Positions 1-5,789 of a stretch of DNA of 5,816 bases are shown in pieces. The first letter of the stretch is position 1, and every line of letters starts with the position of its first letter. Source of the DNA: CAYIBZ01 sp964361795 (GTDB lineage: Bacteria > Patescibacteriota > Minisyncoccia > UBA6257 > WO2-44-18); NCBI GenBank assembly GCA_964361795.1, contig CAYIBZ010000035.1, positions 1-5,816 on the forward strand. The letters are read 5' to 3'. The translations under genes and the position numbers were made by a program. The notes below the pieces were generated by a model, which saw only the letters and a list, made by a program, of their open reading frames with translations, searched no databases and was not told the origin of the DNA.

Positions 1-27
1 GTCATTTGAATTTTGTCATTTGAATTT
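1..27. repeat. Two tandem copies of a 13-base word at the left edge
   Basis: The word GTCATTTGAATTT occurs at 1-13 and again at 15-27, giving a direct repeat with a 14-base period and no mismatch in the 13 shared bases. It lies just before the nusB start at 37 and touches the window edge, so the array may continue to the left. An ORF can be opened through the second copy from a TTG at 13, but the repeat makes non-coding spacer DNA more likely. Its function is unknown; it could be a spacer repeat of the kind that accumulates between genes, or an assembly-edge effect. Confidence 0.6.
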
Positions 28-36
28 CTAAACCTT

Positions 37-498
37 ATGGCCACTCGACAACTAGCAAGATCAGTAGTGCTCCAATCATTGTATGAATGGGATTTTTACG
101 CCAAGAAACAGGATTTAACAGCCATTCTTGAAAGAAATCTGCAAGAGTACGCTCCCGGAATTGATGAGCCGGATTTTGCTTGGCGTTTGGCAAAGGGAGT
201 CGTTGACAATATGAAAGAGATAGACGAGATTATAAAAAAATCCGCTCCGGACTGGCCAATTGAACAAATCGCGATTATTGACCGCAATGCCTTAAGAATC
301 GGCCTTTACGAACTTTTATACGCCGACCGCGAAGAAGTGCCGCCCAAAGTTGCCATCAACGAAGCGATTGAGATATCTAAGAATTATGGCGGCCCCAATT
401 CCGGAAAATTTATTAACGGCGTTTTGGGCACAGTTTACAAGCAAATGATAGAATCCGGGAAAATTAAAGAAGAAGCAAAAAATAAAGATGCGAAATAA
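37..498 (+). CDS. nusB: Transcription antitermination factor NusB
   Basis: NusB is a small all-helical RNA-binding protein. With NusE (ribosomal protein S10) it binds the boxA element of nascent rRNA and supports processive antitermination of rRNA operons. The 153-residue product is close to the usual length (E. coli about 139). The N-terminus ATRQLARSVVLQSLYEWDF matches the family's ARxxAxQxLYxxD helix. The core follows at about 72-94 (DW, then IDRNALRIGLYELL), and the C-terminal signature at 105-131 (VAINEAIEISK, then SGKFINGVLG). I chose the ATG at 37 because family homology begins with MATRQ; the longer frame from TTG at 13 adds eight residues encoded by the tandem repeat. No Shine-Dalgarno is visible before 37. 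The stop overlaps the rnc start by one base, so the two are probably one transcription unit. The C-terminal tail after residue 135 is lysine-rich (IKEEAKNKDAK). Confidence 0.93.
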   Translation: MATRQLARSVVLQSLYEWDFYAKKQDLTAILERNLQEYAPGIDEPDFAWRLAKGVVDNMKEIDEIIKKSAPDWPIEQIAIIDRNALRIGLYELLYADREEVPPKVAINEAIEISKNYGGPNSGKFINGVLGTVYKQMIESGKIKEEAKNKDAK

Positions 499-1190
499 TG
501 GCAAAAACCGAAAAAAATCTAGAAACAAAAATTAATTACGTTTTTAAAGATAAAGCTCTCTTGAAAGAAGCCCTAACTCATCGTTCTTATCTTAATGAGA
601 ATCCGAAATGGGAGTTTCAGGATAATGAACGTTTGGAATTTTTAGGCGACGCGGTTCTTGAATTAATTGTCACGGAAGAACTCTACAACCGCTACCCGAA
701 TTATCAGGAAGGGCCGTTAACCGGCATCCGGGCCGCGCTGGTGAATTATGTCATGCTTTCCCAAGTAGCCCGCTCTATTAATTTAGAAGATTTTGTCTTG
801 CTCTCTCGGGGCGAAGCCAAAGACACCGGGAGAGCCCGCGAAGTTATTTTAGCCAACGCCTTTGAGGCCTTGATAGGAGCGGCCTATTTGGATGGCGGAT
901 ATGAAAAGACTAAAAAATTAATTAACAAGTTTGTTTTAGCGCACCTGGAAGAAGTATTTAAGAAAGGATTGCTGAAAGACGCTAAAAGCTTGTTGCAGGA
1001 AAAAGCGCAGAGCGAAATGAAAATTACTCCGGTTTATAAAGTTTTGGAAGAAAGCGGACCGGACCATCAAAAAGTTTTTCGGGTAGGAGTGTTTTTTGGA
1101 AGCAAACTTATAGCCGAAGGCACCGGCCTATCCAAACAGGACGGAGAAGTGGAGGCGGCTAAAGCGGCTCTTGAATCCTTGCCTAAATAA
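498..1190 (+). CDS. rnc: Ribonuclease III (double-stranded RNA endonuclease)
   Basis: RNase III cleaves double-stranded RNA with Mg2+, notably the stems flanking 16S and 23S rRNA in the primary transcript; it acts as a cytoplasmic homodimer. The 230-residue product has normal length. The endonuclease domain spans about 8-150: THRS at 27-30, and the signature NERLEFLGDAVLE at 43-55 carrying E44, E47 and D51 (E. coli E38, E41, D45). The second acidic cluster lies in ILANAFEALIG, with E123 matching E. coli E117. The position matching D114 is Asn120, a conservative change I believe is frequent in this lineage. A double-stranded RNA binding domain covers about 160-230 (DAKSLLQE, then TPVYKV, then GTGLSKQDGEVEAAKAAL). 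The start ATG overlaps the nusB stop (TAATG), with no clear Shine-Dalgarno, so translation is probably coupled to nusB. No terminator follows. Confidence 0.95.
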   Translation: MAKTEKNLETKINYVFKDKALLKEALTHRSYLNENPKWEFQDNERLEFLGDAVLELIVTEELYNRYPNYQEGPLTGIRAALVNYVMLSQVARSINLEDFVLLSRGEAKDTGRAREVILANAFEALIGAAYLDGGYEKTKKLINKFVLAHLEEVFKKGLLKDAKSLLQEKAQSEMKITPVYKVLEESGPDHQKVFRVGVFFGSKLIAEGTGLSKQDGEVEAAKAALESLPK

Positions 1191-1238
1191 TCCCTTAATG
1201 CTTTAATTGGATAAGAATTTCGCACTTTGAAATCAAAA

Positions 1239-1245
1239 AAGGAGG
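1239..1245 (+). promoter_or_regulatory. Consensus Shine-Dalgarno of the ftsH-like gene
   Basis: AAGGAGG ends four bases before the ATG at 1250 (five bases after AGGAG). It fixes the start of the ftsH-like gene. The strong site contrasts with nusB, rnc and smc, which have none. The spacer 1191-1249 holds no convincing terminator or promoter; a weak TTGAAT (1171) / CTTAAT (1194) pair with 17-base spacing is the best I see, so readthrough from rnc is possible. Confidence 0.85.
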
Positions 1246-1249
1246 GCGG

Positions 1250-2866
1250 ATGAAAAGCGCCAGTTTCACTGGACCGGTTTTGTTTTTTACCATGCTTGTT
1301 TTTTTAGGATTGGTAATTATTACTCAAAATTCTAGCCCTAAAATTCCCGAATTGGATTCCACGAAACTGCATCAATTAATTGAAAAAAATGAAGTTTTGG
1401 CTCTGCGGATTAATCCGGAAAGCCGGATAGTNNNNNNNNNNNNNNNNNNNNNNNNNNNNNNNNNNNNNNNNNNNNNNNNNNNNNNNNNNNNNNNNNNNNN
1501 NNNNNNNNNNNNNNNNNNNNNNNNNNNNNNNGACATTGCCGGCTGTGACGAAATAAAAAAAGAATTGGAACTCGTTGTGGATTTTTTAAGAAATCCTGAT
1601 AAATATCGGAAATTAGGCGCTAGAGTTCCAAAAGGAATCTTGTTTGTCGGGCCTCCCGGAACAGGGAAAACTTTAATGGCTAAAGCGATTGCCGGTGAAG
1701 CGGGCGTGGCGTTTCTTGAATGCAAATCTTCAGCTTTGGTGGAAATGTTCGTTGGAGTAGGCGCTCTCCGGGTTAGAAATCTTTTTGAATTAGGCAGGCG
1801 GGCAAGCCCCTGCATCATCTTTCTTGATGAAATGGACGAAGTTGGGAAAAGCCGGTCATCCGCTTTTTATGATGGCGGCCATGGCGAACGCGAACAAACA
1901 CTGGCGCAAATTTTGGCGGAAATGGACGGTTTTGAAGAAAACAGCGGACTGATGGTTATCGCGGCCACGAATCGCCCCGAAGTCCTTGATGAAGCCATTA
2001 GACGGTCTGGCCGGTTTGATGAACAGTTAGTGTTTCCTCTTCCCGACGTAAAAGGCAGAGAAGAAATTTTAAAAATCCATTGCCGCAACGTTCGTTTGGA
2101 TCCAGCCGTAGACCTTAAAGATATCGCCCGCCAGACGCCTTTGGGCGTATCCGGCGCCGACCTTGAAAATATGGTCAACCGCGCCGCTTTAATCGCCGTG
2201 GTCAGAGGCAATAAATCAGTTGGCAAGCGGGATCTTTTGGACGGCTTGGACCGGGTTCTCTATGGCATAGAGCATAGAAAAGTAATGTCTCCGGAAGATA
2301 AGAAAAGAACTGCTTACCATGAAGCAGGGCACACGCTTGTTGCCAAATTATTAGCTCCCAATACTGATTCGGTTTTGAAGGTTACTACCGTCCCCAGAGG
2401 GATGTCGGGAGGCGCGACTCACTTTTTGCCGGAGGCGGATAAGTTTCTTTTTACTGACACTTATTTATTGGCGCGGATTAGAGTCGCCATGGGCGGCGGA
2501 GTTTCTGAAGAATTAATTTTCAATAATAAGTCCACTGGCGCCGGACATGATTTTGCGGCGGCTACTCAAATAGCGCGGAAAATGATTTGTGAATTTGGAA
2601 TGAGTGAAACGATTGGCAGAGCCGTGATTATTGAACGCAGCCAGTTTCTTAAAAACGTTGCCGGCCCGATGGAGTGTTCCCCCGAAACCCAGCGTAAGAT
2701 TGATGAAGAGATTCGCCAGCTTTTGGATAAAGCTTATCTTGACGCTAAAAACTTACTAAGCGAACCGAAAAATAGAAAAAAACTGACCGCTCTCGCGGAA
2801 GCGCTTTTAGATAAAGAGACTCTTGATTCGGCGGAAATAGACCAAATTATCGCATCGGCATCGTAA
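1250..2866 (+). CDS. ftsH: FtsH-like membrane AAA+ zinc metalloprotease, interrupted by a sequence gap
   Basis: FtsH forms membrane-anchored hexamers that use ATP to extract and degrade misassembled membrane proteins and some soluble regulators. Numbering here counts the 100 Ns. One membrane segment is visible at about 8-24, followed by the start of the extracytoplasmic domain (to residue 60); the second membrane segment is not present in the known sequence. After the gap come DIAGCDE (95), Walker A GPPGTGKT (134-141), the pore loop MFVGVG, Walker B IIFLDE (D193, E194), and the second region of homology around TNRPEVLDEAIRRSGRFDEQ. The first arginine finger R255 (E. coli R312) is kept, but the second (R315) is Glu258. 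The protease site is complete: HEAGH at 357-361 and the third zinc ligand D434 in STGAGHD. The protein ends at the usual C-terminal helix (KETLDSAEIDQI) without a glycine-rich tail. The Glu258 change suggests a divergent paralogue rather than the main FtsH, an inference. Own Shine-Dalgarno upstream and terminator downstream. Confidence 0.9.
   Translation: MKSASFTGPVLFFTMLVFLGLVIITQNSSPKIPELDSTKLHQLIEKNEVLALRINPESRIXXXXXXXXXXXXXXXXXXXXXXXXXXXXXXXXXXDIAGCDEIKKELELVVDFLRNPDKYRKLGARVPKGILFVGPPGTGKTLMAKAIAGEAGVAFLECKSSALVEMFVGVGALRVRNLFELGRRASPCIIFLDEMDEVGKSRSSAFYDGGHGEREQTLAQILAEMDGFEENSGLMVIAATNRPEVLDEAIRRSGRFDEQLVFPLPDVKGREEILKIHCRNVRLDPAVDLKDIARQTPLGVSGADLENMVNRAALIAVVRGNKSVGKRDLLDGLDRVLYGIEHRKVMSPEDKKRTAYHEAGHTLVAKLLAPNTDSVLKVTTVPRGMSGGATHFLPEADKFLFTDTYLLARIRVAMGGGVSEELIFNNKSTGAGHDFAAATQIARKMICEFGMSETIGRAVIIERSQFLKNVAGPMECSPETQRKIDEEIRQLLDKAYLDAKNLLSEPKNRKKLTALAEALLDKETLDSAEIDQIIASAS
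1432..1531. other. Assembly gap of exactly 100 N inside the ftsH-like gene
   Basis: A run of 100 N is a common scaffolding placeholder for a gap of unknown size. The reading frame on both sides agrees across 100 bases, but that happens by chance one time in three. In E. coli FtsH the matching interval (from the end of the ARINGREI strand to DVAGCDE) is about 96 residues, while the gap leaves room for about 34. The missing DNA is therefore probably nearer 290 bases, and should hold the rest of the extracytoplasmic domain and the second membrane helix. Confidence 0.97.
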
Positions 2867-2887
2867 AACACCCATTGGGTGTTTTTT
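2865..2887 (+). terminator. Intrinsic terminator after the ftsH-like gene
   Basis: Arms AAAACACCC (2865-2873) and GGGTGTTTT (2877-2885) pair perfectly around a three-base ATT loop, and the right arm runs into six Ts (2882-2887). The left arm begins within the ftsH stop codon, so termination occurs immediately at the gene end. The GC core is short (ACACCC/GGGTGT), so efficiency is probably moderate. It separates ftsH from smc transcriptionally. Confidence 0.82.
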
Positions 2888-2899
2888 AATTTCACGAGT

Positions 2900-2910
2900 T
2901 GTAATAAAAT
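2900..2910 (+). promoter_or_regulatory. Possible -10 region of an smc promoter
   Basis: The AT-rich stretch TGTAATAAAAT lies between the ftsH terminator and the smc ATG at 2917. TAAAAT (2905-2910) matches the -10 consensus at five of six positions, but no good -35 lies 16-18 bases upstream. If it is used, transcription would start at or very close to the ATG, giving a leaderless or nearly leaderless message. That would fit the absence of a Shine-Dalgarno. The evidence is positional and weak. Confidence 0.3.
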
Positions 2911-2916
2911 TAGTTC

Positions 2917-5094
2917 ATGCATCTCTTGAACCGTTTAGAACTTGTTGGCTTTAAGTCTTTTGCTTCTAAAACTGTTTTAGATTTTCCCGCCGGCATTACC
3001 TCAATTGTCGGCCCGAATGGTTCTGGAAAATCCAATGTCATTGACGCTTTGCGCTGGCTTTTGGGCGAACGGGAAGCAAAGAATATCCGCGGCGCCAAAG
3101 CCGAAGATTTAATTTTCGCCGGCACTCCGGAAAGAACCAGGTCAGGCATGGCGCAGGCCACCATAGTTTTTGATAACAGCTCGCATTTTTTTCCCGTGGA
3201 CTATTCCGAAGTTTCCATTACCAGAAAAATTGACCGCGGCGGCGCTTCCGAATATCTTCTCAACGAAGCCGAAGTCAGATTAAAAGATCTGATTGATTTT
3301 TTTGCCAAATCTCGTTTGGGCACGAAAGGATTTACTATCGTCAATCAAGGAAACAGCGATATTTTCGTTAAAGCGTCCGGCCAGGAAAGGCGGGAAATGA
3401 TAGAAGAAGTTTTAGGCCTTCGCCAGTTTCAGTTAAAAAAACACGAAGCCGAAAACAAGCTGAAAAGCACAAAAATCAACCTGGACAAAGTTGAAGCCAT
3501 GGTTCGGGAGATTTTACCGCACCTCAAACTTCTTCGCCGGCAGACTGCCAAATGGGAAAAACACGCCGATTTAGAGAAGGAGCTTCGGGAAATAGAAGAA
3601 CAATATTTCAGTCGCAAGCTTGGCGATATTGAAAATGATTTGAAAGGTTTGGAGCCGCAGCTGGAGAAAGCCAACGGGACCATCAGGTCATTAAGCCGCG
3701 AGCTTAAAGAATTGCAGTCAGAACTGGCTAAAGTGGATAAATCAGGGCCGAGAGGGGATAAAAACTTTCAGGATTTTAAAAAACAGCAGTCTGATTTTTT
3801 AAGCAAAAAGGCGGTTTTGCAAAATGGCATCGGCCGTCTGGAAGCGCAAATTGAAATTTTAGCCAGCCAGCCCAAGTCGGAAATAAAAGCCGCGGAAGCT
3901 ACCCGGTTTTTGGAAGAAACTCACGAATCAATTAAGAATGCTCTGGGCGAAAACGACCTTAGCGCGCTTAAGGCGCTGTTACGCGCCATAGCGGGTAAAA
4001 TTGAGCGGATTTTGTCCGCTGGCGCCGATGATCGTTCCGGCAAAATCAAAGAATTGGAGAAACAAAAGGAGGAACTTCTTTCTGATTTAAAATCTGCCGA
4101 CGAAGAGCTCTTAAAGCTTTCCAAATCAGAAGCGGACCTTGCCGAAGAACTGCGCGGTTTTAACGCGATTTTCAAAAAATCCTTTGAATTAGTGGAAGCC
4201 AAAAAAGACGAAATCAACAAATTAGAAAATGAAAAAAATAAAATCCTTTTTGAAAAAGAAAGAGTTGAAATCCGGCGCCAAGAACTGGACAATCTGGCGC
4301 GCCAAGCCGGGAGAAGTTTGAAAGAATTTCAAGCCCAATCTCATCAGATAGATTTGGAAGATTCGGAGAAGAAAATGTTTAAGATTCGCGGCGAACTGGC
4401 CGGCATTGGCGACCTTGACCCTGCTCTTATTAAAGAAGCTCAAGACACGGAAGGGCGTTACAATTTTCTTTCCAGCCAAAGCGAGGATTTGAAAAAAGCC
4501 TCCGAGGATCTGGCGAAACTTATTGAAGATTTAGACGAAAAAATTCACTCTGAATTTAACAGCGCCCTCAAATCTATCAATGACGAATTTAACAAATATT
4601 TCAAACTTCTCTTTGAAGGCGGACACGCGAAATTAACGCTTGCTAAAAAGGAAAAAAAGCCCAAAACGGAAGCTGACGAAATTGAATCTAAAGAATTAGC
4701 CGGTGAAATGGAGAAAATTATTTCTGACGAAGACTCGGAACATAAGTTTGATCACGGTGGAATAGAAATTAGCGTTGGCATACCTCGGAAAAAAATTAGC
4801 GGTTTGGAAATGCTGTCGGGAGGGGAGCGGAGCCTGGTTTCCGTCGCTGTTTTATTTGCCCTGATTTCCGTCAGCCCTCCGCCATTTCTGGTTTTGGACG
4901 AAGTAGACGCGCCGCTTGACGAACGCAACGCCCGGCGTTTCGCTGATTTAATAAAACAATTCGCCTCTAAAACTCAATTTATCGTTGTTACTCATAATCG
5001 CGCGACAATGGAATCCGCCGACATACTTTATGGCGTCACAATGGGCAGCGACGGCACCTCTAAAGTTCTTTCCGTAAAGCTTGAAAATATTTAA
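2917..5094 (+). CDS. smc: Short SMC-family chromosome segregation ATPase without a recognisable hinge
   Basis: SMC proteins are ATP-driven DNA-organising machines; bacterial SMC normally works with ScpA and ScpB to compact and segregate chromosomes. The N-terminal head begins in family style (MHLLNRLELVGFKSFA), with Walker A GPNGSGKS at 32-39, IRGAKAEDLIFAG, and the NQG...ERREMIEEVLG region at about 143-170. The C-terminal head has the ABC signature LSGGE (633-637), Walker B FLVLDEVDAPLDE (D661, E662), the switch histidine H693 in VVTH, and the SMC-typical ending YGVTMGSDGTSKVLSVKLE. Between them are charged coiled-coil arms, about 165-315 and 375-530. The protein has 725 residues against about 1150-1190 for canonical SMC. 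The middle (about 315-375) lacks the glycine-rich globular hinge and instead looks like two short helices. A charged insert at about 576-613 interrupts the C-terminal head. RecN, SbcC or Rad50 are less likely because the head signatures are those of SMC and no zinc hook CxxC is present. No Shine-Dalgarno precedes the ATG. Confidence 0.88.
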   Translation: MHLLNRLELVGFKSFASKTVLDFPAGITSIVGPNGSGKSNVIDALRWLLGEREAKNIRGAKAEDLIFAGTPERTRSGMAQATIVFDNSSHFFPVDYSEVSITRKIDRGGASEYLLNEAEVRLKDLIDFFAKSRLGTKGFTIVNQGNSDIFVKASGQERREMIEEVLGLRQFQLKKHEAENKLKSTKINLDKVEAMVREILPHLKLLRRQTAKWEKHADLEKELREIEEQYFSRKLGDIENDLKGLEPQLEKANGTIRSLSRELKELQSELAKVDKSGPRGDKNFQDFKKQQSDFLSKKAVLQNGIGRLEAQIEILASQPKSEIKAAEATRFLEETHESIKNALGENDLSALKALLRAIAGKIERILSAGADDRSGKIKELEKQKEELLSDLKSADEELLKLSKSEADLAEELRGFNAIFKKSFELVEAKKDEINKLENEKNKILFEKERVEIRRQELDNLARQAGRSLKEFQAQSHQIDLEDSEKKMFKIRGELAGIGDLDPALIKEAQDTEGRYNFLSSQSEDLKKASEDLAKLIEDLDEKIHSEFNSALKSINDEFNKYFKLLFEGGHAKLTLAKKEKKPKTEADEIESKELAGEMEKIISDEDSEHKFDHGGIEISVGIPRKKISGLEMLSGGERSLVSVAVLFALISVSPPPFLVLDEVDAPLDERNARRFADLIKQFASKTQFIVVTHNRATMESADILYGVTMGSDGTSKVLSVKLENI

Positions 5095-5109
5095 TTAGTA
5101 TGTTATAAT
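5081..5109 (+). promoter_or_regulatory. Strong sigma70-type promoter with extended -10, driving apt
   Basis: TTGAAA at 5081-5086 (five of six to the -35 consensus), a 17-base spacer, and a perfect TATAAT at 5104-5109 preceded by TG one base upstream (5101-5102), which makes an extended -10. The expected transcription start is about 5116. The -35 lies inside the last codons of smc and the -10 ten bases beyond its stop. This gives apt its own transcript with a leader of about 60 bases. Confidence 0.85.
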
Positions 5110-5136
5110 TACACGGTACTTTGACAGCCTGCTTAT

Positions 5137-5152
5137 TCCGCTATCTGGCGGA
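5137..5152. other. Small inverted repeat in the apt leader
   Basis: TCCGC (5137-5141) and GCGGA (5148-5152) can pair around a six-base loop, about 20 bases into the predicted apt transcript and 13 bases before its Shine-Dalgarno. There is no T run, so it is not an intrinsic terminator. It may be chance, a dispersed palindrome, or a minor leader hairpin; nothing here resembles a purine riboswitch aptamer. Confidence 0.35.
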
Positions 5153-5164
5153 TGCGGCAAGGCG

Positions 5165-5171
5165 AAGGAGG
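5165..5171 (+). promoter_or_regulatory. Consensus Shine-Dalgarno that fixes the apt start
   Basis: AAGGAGG ends four bases before the ATG at 5176, the same spacing as at the ftsH-like gene. It shows that translation starts at 5176 and not at the in-frame ATG at 5152, which lies upstream of this site and would translate through it. Confidence 0.88.
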
Positions 5172-5175
5172 CGCG

Positions 5176-5757
5176 ATGGCGAAGGAGTGTGTTTGCGGCA
5201 GGCCCGTTACTCTTATCGGACATATTGAGAATTTTCCTGATTTTCCTAAACCAGGCGTAACTTTTCGGGACATCAGTCCGCTTCTGGCTTGCCATTTGGC
5301 ATTTGATACGGCGATTAACGAACTCTCCAAAATTATCACGTCTCATCGCGATTGCCGCGATGTAACTAGAGCGAAAAGCGTGAAGATTGCGGCCGTTGAA
5401 TCCCGAGGATTTATTTTTGGCGCGGCGCTTGCCCAAAAACTCAATATCGGCATGGTTCTTCTTCGCAAGAAGGGAAAGTTGCCCGGAGAAATTCGATCTC
5501 GCGATTACGGGCTTGAGTACGGAAAAGATATCTTGGAGATTCGCAGAGGCATCCTCAAGCCAGGGGAATGGGTAGTACTTGTAGACGATGTTTTGGCAAC
5601 GGGCGGCACGGCATTGGCCGCTTCTCAACTTCTCAAGAGCGAAGACGCCGAAGTTATTGGCCAGGCGTTTCTTATCAACCTTCCCGCGCTAAATGGCGCT
5701 GATCGGCTGATGCGAGAGGACACCAAATCTCCGATTGGCTGGGTTCTTGAATTCTAA
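5176..5757 (+). CDS. apt: Adenine phosphoribosyltransferase
   Basis: Apt converts adenine and PRPP to AMP and pyrophosphate in purine salvage; it is a cytoplasmic type I phosphoribosyltransferase, usually a dimer. The 193-residue product is slightly longer than E. coli Apt (183). Family markers appear in order: FPKPGVTFRDISPLL from 23; ESRGFIFG from 75, the APRT-specific adenine-site segment; the flexible loop RKKGKLP (97-103) with DYGLEYG (110-116), whose Glu114 matches the proposed catalytic Glu of human APRT; and the PRPP-binding motif VDDVLATGGT (136-145). The ending is typical (QAFLINLPALNGADRL). Differences from E. coli are an N-terminal extension with a CxC pair (Cys5, Cys7) and about ten extra residues near 58-68 (around DCRDVTRAKS). 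The gene has its own strong promoter, leader and terminator, so it is probably monocistronic. The start follows the Shine-Dalgarno at 5165-5171. Confidence 0.94.
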   Translation: MAKECVCGRPVTLIGHIENFPDFPKPGVTFRDISPLLACHLAFDTAINELSKIITSHRDCRDVTRAKSVKIAAVESRGFIFGAALAQKLNIGMVLLRKKGKLPGEIRSRDYGLEYGKDILEIRRGILKPGEWVVLVDDVLATGGTALAASQLLKSEDAEVIGQAFLINLPALNGADRLMREDTKSPIGWVLEF

Positions 5758-5767
5758 ACGCCAAATC

Positions 5768-5789
5768 CCGACAGAAATGTCGGTTTTTT
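5768..5789 (+). terminator. Intrinsic terminator after apt
   Basis: CCGACA (5768-5773) and TGTCGG (5778-5783) form a perfect six-pair stem closed by a GAAA tetraloop of the stable GNRA class, followed directly by six Ts (5784-5789). It starts ten bases after the apt stop. Read on the other strand the tail has only a short T run, so it looks mainly one-directional. The remaining bases to 5816 hold nothing I can identify. Confidence 0.92.

Noticed and set aside
13..36. Eight-residue N-terminal extension of NusB from a TTG start
   Set aside because: It is encoded by the tandem repeat, has no Shine-Dalgarno, and NusB homology starts with the ATG at 37.
1432..1531. In-frame continuity across the N run as proof of gap length
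   Set aside because: Frame agreement has a one-in-three chance with any placeholder, and the expected FtsH interval is much longer.
1867..2226. 119-codon minus-strand open frame inside the ftsH-like gene
   Set aside because: It is antisense to the conserved AAA+ region and has serine- and arginine-rich content typical of a reverse shadow.
3745..3780. Rad50-type zinc hook in the middle of the SMC-like protein
   Set aside because: No CxxC motif or any cysteine pair occurs between the arms.
5121..5149. Perfect -35 hexamer TTGACA at 5121-5126 as a second apt promoter
   Set aside because: No acceptable -10 lies 16-18 bases downstream; the best match, TATCTG at 5142, has 15-base spacing and three of six bases. 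The promoter at 5081-5109 explains apt better.
5152..5175. Alternative apt start at the ATG at 5152
   Set aside because: The consensus Shine-Dalgarno at 5165-5171 lies downstream of it and is correctly placed for 5176.
5111..5175. Purine riboswitch in the apt leader
   Set aside because: The leader is only about 60 bases, shows just one five-pair hairpin, and lacks the conserved three-way junction core of purine aptamers.
5095..5628. 177-codon open frame on the minus strand
   Set aside because: It lies mostly opposite apt, its translation resembles no family I know, and apt is certain; it is a shadow of apt codon use.
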